Shown here in pieces: positions 5,835 to 10,503 of a stretch of 13,446 bases of DNA. This stretch comes from JBHGBB01 sp041946755. GTDB lineage: Bacteria; UBP4; UBA4092; JAOAEQ01. Position numbers and translations under genes: made by a program. Within the stretch, counting starts at the first letter, position 1; each line of letters starts with the position of its first letter. Location of the stretch: positions 1 through 13,446 of the forward strand of contig JBHGBB010000106.1 of the NCBI GenBank assembly GCA_041946755.1, given 5' to 3'. The notes beneath the pieces are model-generated. The model worked only from the letters and a program-made list of their open reading frames with translations. It had not been told where the DNA came from and made no database searches.

Positions 5835-6305
5835 TTATATGCAGCAGCTTTTGGGACTACCGTTTTTTCCTTTCCTCAATTTATTCATCGCCTCAGCAAG
5901 AAGAGAGAGGCTGTCTATTATGGCAGAATGCTTATCTTCAGGAATATTCTTAAATAGCTCTGCATAGTAATCGCTGCAGGTGCGATTGATATTGTCAGCC
6001 ATCTGATTTCCTTTTTTAGTCAGGCTTAACGACAGATACCGCCGGTCATTTTTATTTTCTACCCGGTTTAAAAGCCCCAAGGCAACCATTTTATCTACGG
6101 TCCGGCTTAAAGAGCTTTTATCCACTCCGAAGGTCTCGGATAATTCTTTTATCGAAGTTTCCTTTTTTTCAGCGAACTCCATTAAGATATGGCATTGGGC
6201 TAAAGATACTCCACAACATTGGCTGCCCAAATCGGTCTGAAAACCCAACTCGCGTTCTAAAACTCTTAAAACACTTCTAAAATATTTCGTGCGGATTTTA
6301 TGCAT
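5835..6305 (-). CDS. MarR-family regulator, cysteine-rich, heads the hgc operon
   Basis: A 156-residue winged-helix regulator. The recognition region is visible as TSIKELSETFGVDKSSLSRT followed by VDKMVALGLL, and the wing by NRVENKNDRRYLSLSLT, all typical of MarR. An unusual set of cysteines lies just before the HTH, QCCGVSLAQCH (C30, C31, C38), with C110 later and a C-terminal CCI (C154, C155). MarR proteins often respond to ligands or thiol oxidation; these cysteines suggest a metal, metalloid or thiol sensor. The start is the ATG at 6305, with AAGGAG about nine bases upstream; a TTG six codons earlier would put that site inside the gene. It lies 12 bases ahead of hgcA and so probably controls its own operon through the repeats at 6339-6380. 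Confidence 0.9.
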   Translation of the reverse strand: MHKIRTKYFRSVLRVLERELGFQTDLGSQCCGVSLAQCHILMEFAEKKETSIKELSETFGVDKSSLSRTVDKMVALGLLNRVENKNDRRYLSLSLTKKGNQMADNINRTCSDYYAELFKNIPEDKHSAIIDSLSLLAEAMNKLRKGKNGSPKSCCI

Positions 6306-6338
6306 ACGCTGCGCTCCTTTCAAATAGATGTATAATGC

Positions 6339-6380
6339 AACTATTGTATCAGATAACTAATGGTGATGTCAACTAATAGT
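6339..6380. promoter_or_regulatory. Three 16-bp-phased operator-like repeats
   Basis: AACTATTG, AACTAATG and AACTAATA start at 6339, 6355 and 6371, exactly 16 bp apart. The third is part of the palindrome ACTA-A-TAGT (6372-6380). They span the -10 and -35 boxes of the marR-hgc promoter, so a bound MarR protein would shut it off. Binding is inferred. Confidence 0.55.
6343..6372 (-). promoter_or_regulatory. Promoter of the marR-hgcA-CMD-hgcB operon
   Basis: On the minus strand a perfect TTGACA (6367-6372) is followed after 18 bp by TACAAT (6343-6348), which also has an extended -10 TG. Transcription would start near 6336, about 30 bases before the marR ATG. Confidence 0.7.
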
Positions 6381-6716
6381 GAAAATATATTATCGGTATC
6401 TTTGCATCACATATGAAGGCCATGAAAATACTTGGCATAAATAGTATTGCTATGAGATTTGCTAGAACCAGGGATAAGCATGTTTATCCGATGTATCGAG
6501 TGGGATGCGTGGTATCGTCTAAGCAGATTAAAGCTCTGTAGATTTAAGGATCCGGAAGAAGAGAAAATCGTTTACCTAAATAAAATCGAAGAGTTTAACC
6601 TGCACAGTAGCCCTAAATTTAATCGAAGAAAAATATGTGGATCATGGAAAGAGACTTAAATCGAAATGATTCACCCTTTCGGGGATTCAGGGTCATTTAT
6701 CGCTAAAAGCGAAGTC
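6381..6716. other. Gene-poor stretch between marR promoter and tRNA-Ser(GCU)
   Basis: I see no convincing gene. An open frame on the plus strand from the ATG at 6480 to 6659 (59 codons, rich in Trp, Arg and Lys, with AGGGA shortly ahead) has no recognisable family and is at best a weak candidate. Two hairpins sit behind the tRNA at 6664-6711. Confidence 0.4.
6664..6711 (-). terminator. Hairpins downstream of tRNA-Ser(GCU)
   Basis: AAATGA/TCATTT (6664-6669, 6693-6698) plus CCCT/AGGG (6674-6677, 6689-6692) form one bulged stem, and CGCT/AGCG (6701-6711) a tiny one. They lie within 50 bases of the tRNA 3' end on its downstream side, so they may end or process that transcript. No strong U-run is present. 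Confidence 0.25.
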
Positions 6717-6812
6717 TGGCGGAGAGGCAGGGATTCGAACCCTGGGTGAAGCTTTATGGGCCCCACAACCGCTTAGCAGGCGGCTGCCTTCAGCCGTCTC
6801 GGCCACCTCTCC
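6717..6812 (-). tRNA. tRNA-Ser (anticodon GCU)
   Basis: Read on the minus strand the gene begins GGAGAGG (6812-6806), pairing with CCTCTCC (6727-6721), then discriminator G and an encoded CCA (6719-6717). The anticodon loop CTGCTAA gives anticodon GCU at 6777-6775, reading AGC/AGU serine codons. A long variable arm, typical of serine tRNAs, and the GGTTCGAATCC T-arm are present. Length is 96 including CCA. Confidence 0.95.
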
Positions 6813-6961
6813 GAAGCGTTACATGGTTGGCTTACAAAATGAGTAGATAGATTTTTAAAAGAATAAAAATTATACCACAATTTAAAATCAGAATTATATA
6901 TTTTTCAATCCTGTAATATGTATATAATTCCGCAATCCGAAATCAACAATCCGCAATCGAC

Positions 6962-7048
6962 TGGCGGAGGGTGAGGGACTCGAACCCCCAAGGGTGTGAA
7001 CCCGCCTGATTTCAAGTCAGGTGCCTTACCAATTAGGGCTAACCCTCC
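6962..7048 (-). tRNA. tRNA-Ser (anticodon UGA)
   Basis: The acceptor arm GGAGGGT (7048-7042) pairs with ACCCTCC (6972-6966), followed by discriminator G and encoded CCA (6964-6962). The anticodon arm CCTGA-CTTGAAA-TCAGG gives anticodon UGA at 7014-7012, reading UCN serine codons. The variable arm is long and the GGTTCGAGTCC T-arm is intact. It is 149 bases upstream of the other serine tRNA on the same strand. Confidence 0.95.
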
Positions 7049-7053
7049 TTTTT

Positions 7054-7094
7054 AAAATCCAAAATCCAATCCGCCTAAGGCGGACAAAATCCAA
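7054..7094. repeat. Palindrome flanked by AAAATCCAA direct repeats
   Basis: TCCGCCT-A-AGGCGGA (7070-7084) is a perfect palindrome around one base. AAAATCCAA occurs directly before it (7061-7069) and directly after it (7086-7094), with a further AAAATCC at 7054-7060. The layout resembles a short dispersed palindrome inserted in low-complexity intergenic DNA. The surrounding 7049-7259 holds no gene I can support. Confidence 0.45.
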
Positions 7095-7259
7095 ATAAAA
7101 AAAGATCTAATCCCCAATGTCAAATGTCAAATTAACCGACTCAGAATATAACCACTGAAACCACTGAATGCACTTAAATTATCTAAAATTATAGCATAGG
7201 AAACTGAATCTCGCTATCGAGGTTAAATCCGATAGAATCGCTGAATATATTAATATCGT

Positions 7260-8072
7260 TTAGGTTTTCAGAATGGTTTTTATAAATAAAGAGATAATAA
7301 AGAGAAGAATATTGATCATCACAATGGTTGCTCCGGCAGATAAATCCAGAATAATTGATACTGTTATCCCACAGAGTACCGAAAATACACTGGATATCCC
7401 GGCAATAATCATCGCACTTTTGAATCCTTTAGCGATTTGCAATGCGGTTACTGCCGGTATAATTAACAACGCTGAAACCAGCATTATCCCGACTACTCGA
7501 ACCGCGAGAACCACGGTTACTGCGGTTAAGAACGTTAAAATAAGATTGATATGCTCGATGCTAATTCCGGTGATTTTCGCGTATTCGCTATCGAAGGTGA
7601 CCGAAAATAGCTCATGATAGAATAAAATCGTTACGACTAATACGGCTATTGATAACCCGATTGATAAAATGACTTCCTGATTACTAATCGCCAGAATATT
7701 CCCGAATAAATAATCAAATAGCGCGATATTAAATCCTTTCGATATACTGGCGAGAATCACGCCACCGGCGATCCCGAACGAAGAAACGATACCGATTGCC
7801 GCATCGCCGTATACTTTCGCTTTTTCCGTCAGTTTCAAAATGAAATAGGAAGCGATGAGAACAATCGGAATTGCTATTACTGTAGGGTATAACCCGAAGA
7901 AAAGACCGAACGCTATCGCCCCGAAACTGACATGAGATAACCCATCGCCAATCAGCGATAATTTGCGTAATACCAGAAATAAGCCGAGGATAGCGCATAA
8001 AAGAGCGATAAACATTCCGGCGATATAAGCCCTTTGGATGAATCCGTAGTGCAGAAAATGGAGTATGGTCAT
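7260..8072 (-). CDS. znuB: Zinc/manganese-type ABC transporter permease
   Basis: A 270-residue polytopic permease of the ABC-3 family (ZnuB/MntB/TroC type), forming the inner-membrane channel with ZnuC and receiving metal from ZnuA. Nearly the whole chain is hydrophobic helices. Family blocks are AGMFIALLCAILGLFLVLRKLSLIGDGLSHVSFGAIAFGL early on, YGDAAIGIVSSFGIAGGVI, and VRVVGIMLVSALLIIPAVTALQIA late. I use the ATG at 8072; a TTG two codons upstream (8078) is an alternative that fits the distant AAAGGA a little better. It follows znuC by 57 bases and is the last gene of the zur-znuACB operon. Confidence 0.92.
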   Translation of the reverse strand: MTILHFLHYGFIQRAYIAGMFIALLCAILGLFLVLRKLSLIGDGLSHVSFGAIAFGLFFGLYPTVIAIPIVLIASYFILKLTEKAKVYGDAAIGIVSSFGIAGGVILASISKGFNIALFDYLFGNILAISNQEVILSIGLSIAVLVVTILFYHELFSVTFDSEYAKITGISIEHINLILTFLTAVTVVLAVRVVGIMLVSALLIIPAVTALQIAKGFKSAMIIAGISSVFSVLCGITVSIILDLSAGATIVMINILLFIISLFIKTILKT

Positions 8073-8129
8073 ACCCAACTTAGTTTAATATCCTTTTTTA
8101 ATATTTGGTACTTGATACTTAGTCCTTGT

Positions 8130-8882
8130 TCAATTATGCTGCTGGCAAATCAAATGCTGGGAATACTGGCCAAAATATCGGTTCATCTCATCCGATTTAC
8201 AGAAATTGGCAAACGAGCCATAAAAAATGATTTTTTTATCTAGATATAATAGTTTATTCGCATAGTGCCCGATTTGTGCCGGATCATGGGTAATCAGAAT
8301 AATGGTTATCTTTCTATTCTGATTCAAGGTTTGCATCAGAGCGAAAAAACTCTCACGCGACTGCGGGTCAAGCGCCGTACTGGGTTCATCGAGAATCAAT
8401 AGTTCGGGATTGGTGACCATCGCCCGGGCTAAAAACACCCGCTGCTGCTGACCGCCGGATAATTCGCCGACGAGTTTATCTTTCAAGTCGGTTATTCCCA
8501 TCAAATCCAGGATTTGGTGAATCTGTTCGAAATCACTTGACATAAATCGTTTTGGAAACCGTTTCTCTGATAGCAATCCCAATCCGACTACTTCTTTAAC
8601 CGTCGCTGGGAATAAAGGATTAAATACATTACTCCGTTGCGGTAGATACCCGATACGTTTCCAATCGATGAAATCATGCCGGTTGATTCCGAAAAGTTCG
8701 ATGGTTCCGTAATATTGGTTTACCAATCCCAGGATATTTTTGATTAAGGTGGTTTTCCCGGCACCATTCGGACCGACTAACGCTATATAATCCCCTTGTT
8801 CAACGGTAAAGCTGACACTACATACTACTTCTACTTTGCCATACCCGGAACATAAATTGGTGATTGATAGAATCGGTGCCAT
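8130..8882 (-). CDS. znuC: Zinc/manganese-type ABC transporter ATPase
   Basis: A 250-residue ABC ATPase that powers metal import through ZnuB. Walker A is GPNGAGKT (37-44), the Q-loop is at Q82 (GYLPQR), the signature is LSGGQQQR (141-148), Walker B is LLILDEP (161-167) with the D-loop STALD, and the switch histidine is H199 (ITHD). GYLPQR and the short length are usual for the ZnuC/MntA branch. The tail is histidine- and glutamine-containing (SQHLICQQHN). The ATG at 8882 lies four bases after the znuA stop; an in-frame TTG at 8906 would overlap znuA. No strong Shine-Dalgarno is seen, so translational coupling is likely. Confidence 0.95.
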   Translation of the reverse strand: MAPILSITNLCSGYGKVEVVCSVSFTVEQGDYIALVGPNGAGKTTLIKNILGLVNQYYGTIELFGINRHDFIDWKRIGYLPQRSNVFNPLFPATVKEVVGLGLLSEKRFPKRFMSSDFEQIHQILDLMGITDLKDKLVGELSGGQQQRVFLARAMVTNPELLILDEPSTALDPQSRESFFALMQTLNQNRKITIILITHDPAQIGHYANKLLYLDKKIIFYGSFANFCKSDEMNRYFGQYSQHLICQQHN

Positions 8883-8886
8883 AGTC

Positions 8887-9831
8887 TTATTGATATTCCA
8901 ATCCAAGTTTTAAATTTGCTAAATCGGTATTTAAAATATCGAAAAACGTTATGCCCTGTTCAAACTGGCTTTTCGAGATATTATGCCCGGCATTTAGGGG
9001 TAAGAGTTTGGTCTGGGTTTCTCGCGCCAATGCTACCGCGATTTTCGGACTGGTTAATTCTTCATAGAAAACATACCGGATTCGGTCTTGTTTAATCTGA
9101 TCGATAAGAAGAGCGATATCTTTAGCCGTCGGTTCCGAATCAGGCGATATTCCTTGTGCGGCGATATATTTCAAGCCATACCGGTACGCCAGATACCCGA
9201 ACGCATAATGTCCCCCATAGACGATTTCTTGCCGTTTGCATCGGGCTAATGTAGCTCGAAACGTCGAATCTAATGCGGTTAATTGATTGATATATTGCGT
9301 GGCATGTTGTTCATACTCCGACTTATTATTCGGGTCTTGCGCGACCATTGCCGCTAGAATATTCCTAACCATAATAGTAGCATTATCGAAATCCAGCCAA
9401 ATATGCGGGTCGAGTGCACCGGTTGGTTCATCGGTATCATGGAATACCGCCGGAATCATTTTGGTTCCTAGACTAACATCGACTACCTTCAGCTTTTTAT
9501 GATCAAGACTTTTAATAATATCTTCCGCCCAAGGTTCCATGCATTTGCCGGTATAAACGAAAATATCCGCTTGATTGATTTGCAACATCGCGCTGGGATT
9601 CGGTTCGAAGGTATGGGCTTCAACTCCCGGTGGTAATAATAAAATTACTTCAGCTCTATCCGCACCGATATGTTTCGCCATATCATACAGCGGGAATAGG
9701 GTGGTAATGATTCGGAGCCGGTGTTGATTAAAATCGGCAGCATGGTTGTTTGCTCCCTGGTTATTACATGCAGTTAGAATAATTATTAGAATAAAAATAA
9801 GATTTAAACTTAAGATAGATTTAGCGTGCAT
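8887..9831 (-). CDS. znuA: Zinc-binding lipoprotein of the ABC importer (ZnuA-like)
   Basis: A 314-residue metal-binding protein of the cluster A-I (TroA/ZnuA) family. The lipobox LTAC puts the lipid-modified cysteine at C22. Metal ligands expected from the family are H73 (VEAHTFEPNPS), H143 (LDPHIWLD) and H208 (GGHYAFGYLA). Three histidines point to zinc rather than manganese, where the third ligand is usually Glu. The customary late Asp/Glu region reads LLPLNAGHNIS, so the fourth carboxylate is not obvious. The acidic/histidine loop between helices is very short (FHDTDE, 130-135). It follows the Fur-family gene by 18 bases, consistent with zinc-responsive control of the operon. Confidence 0.93.
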   Translation of the reverse strand: MHAKSILSLNLIFILIIILTACNNQGANNHAADFNQHRLRIITTLFPLYDMAKHIGADRAEVILLLPPGVEAHTFEPNPSAMLQINQADIFVYTGKCMEPWAEDIIKSLDHKKLKVVDVSLGTKMIPAVFHDTDEPTGALDPHIWLDFDNATIMVRNILAAMVAQDPNNKSEYEQHATQYINQLTALDSTFRATLARCKRQEIVYGGHYAFGYLAYRYGLKYIAAQGISPDSEPTAKDIALLIDQIKQDRIRYVFYEELTSPKIAVALARETQTKLLPLNAGHNISKSQFEQGITFFDILNTDLANLKLGLEYQ

Positions 9832-9849
9832 ATCTCAATAATTTTGGTA

Positions 9850-10272
9850 TCAGATGCAATTATTGCAAATCCCATAAAACTCTAAAGAGTGAGAGATTAC
9901 TTTGAATTTTTCTTTCTCTAAAATCAGTTTCTCGTGATGTTCGAGATGTTTCCCTAACACAATTTTCTTTTTAGCGTTGCATTTTATACAAATCAAATGA
10001 TGATGATGCCCGGAATTAAGTTCAAAATGGGTGGCTTTCCCATTAAACCGTACCTGCCGCACGAAGTTGTTTTCGATTAGGAAATTGAGTTCTCGATATA
10101 TCGTTGTCCGGTCGAATTTATTTCCCCGTTGATTTAGCACGGTGCAAATAGTCGATGCGGTAACCGGCAATTTGGTTTTTAGCAAGAATTCGATAACCTT
10201 CGACCGCGCTTGCGTAATTCGAAATCTAGCGGATTTCAGTTGGGCTATTATCTTGGTTTTCTCCGAGACCAT
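9850..10272 (-). CDS. zur: Fur-family metal regulator, likely Zur
   Basis: A 140-residue Fur-family repressor. The winged-helix part includes the DRTTIYRELNFL recognition helix (54-65). The dimer/metal part has HHHHLICIKC (89-98) and two CxxC pairs, C95/C98 and C136/C139, the structural zinc site of the family. Length is normal. Being the first gene of the znuACB operon, it is most simply Zur, the zinc sensor, though Fur, Mur or PerR cannot be excluded from sequence alone. The ATG at 10272 follows AGGT at a short distance. Candidate operators lie at 10282-10330. Confidence 0.88.
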   Translation of the reverse strand: MVSEKTKIIAQLKSARFRITQARSKVIEFLLKTKLPVTASTICTVLNQRGNKFDRTTIYRELNFLIENNFVRQVRFNGKATHFELNSGHHHHLICIKCNAKKKIVLGKHLEHHEKLILEKEKFKVISHSLEFYGICNNCI

Positions 10273-10281
10273 ACCTATATC

Positions 10282-10330
10282 TTATTGCAACAATGTGGCA
10301 TTTGTCAATCGGAGTATTATATTGCAATCA
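10282..10330. promoter_or_regulatory. Possible Zur operator repeats
   Basis: Two sites centred on TTGCAA, TTATTGCAACAA (10282-10293) and ATTGCAAT (10321-10328), are near-palindromic; the second overlaps the -10 box of the zur promoter. Fur-family sites are AT-rich palindromes of similar character, but this is not a match to a known Zur consensus that I can claim. Confidence 0.3.
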
Positions 10331-10345
10331 AAGGAACAAGGGCAA
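10316..10345 (-). promoter_or_regulatory. Promoter of zur-znuACB
   Basis: On the minus strand TATAAT (10316-10321) is a perfect -10, with TTGCCC (10340-10345) 18 bp upstream. The start would be near 10309, 37 bases before the zur ATG. A TTGACA/TAAGAT pair closer to the gene would give an almost leaderless mRNA and seems less likely. Confidence 0.5.
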
Positions 10346-10368
10346 CGGGATACATTTTTAAACTGGGT

Positions 10369-10398
10369 TTGATTAACCATTCTGCATCGTGGTATGAT
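10369..10398 (+). promoter_or_regulatory. Possible promoter of the C25 peptidase gene
   Basis: TTGATT (10369-10374) and TATGAT (10393-10398) are 18 bp apart and face the peptidase gene, giving a start near 10405 and a leader of about 100 bases. Confidence 0.4.
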
Positions 10399-10418
10399 AT
10401 GTTAAGTTTATCTGGCAC

Positions 10419-10451
10419 AAGAGCGAGATTAAACTAATTAATCTCGCTCTT
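10419..10451 (+). promoter_or_regulatory. Strong hairpin in the C25 gene leader
   Basis: AAGAGCGAGATTAA (10419-10432) and TTAATCTCGCTCTT (10438-10451) form a perfect 14-bp stem with a five-base loop, followed by TCTCTG. There is no plus-strand gene upstream for it to terminate. It may be an attenuator or a 5'-end stabiliser of the peptidase mRNA. Confidence 0.6.
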
Positions 10452-10503
10452 TCTCTGAGATATACGAAAATAATATTTGAGTTCGGAGTGGTATCAAGTT
10501 AAC

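Noticed and set aside
6306..6323. Upstream TTG start for the MarR gene
   Set aside because: The AAGGAG site lies between this TTG and the ATG at 6305, so the ATG is the better start.
6459..6659. 66-codon plus-strand open frame near the tRNA genes
   Set aside because: It begins with TTG, or with ATG at 6480, has no recognisable family and no neighbour to support it. I mention it only in the description of the stretch.
7061..7094. CRISPR-like array from repeated AAAATCCAA units
   Set aside because: The units are nine bases, irregularly spaced and part of low-complexity DNA; there are no spacers or cas genes.
7214..7235. Terminator hairpin behind znuB (CTATCG/CGATAG)
   Set aside because: The stem is only six base pairs and is not followed by a T-run.
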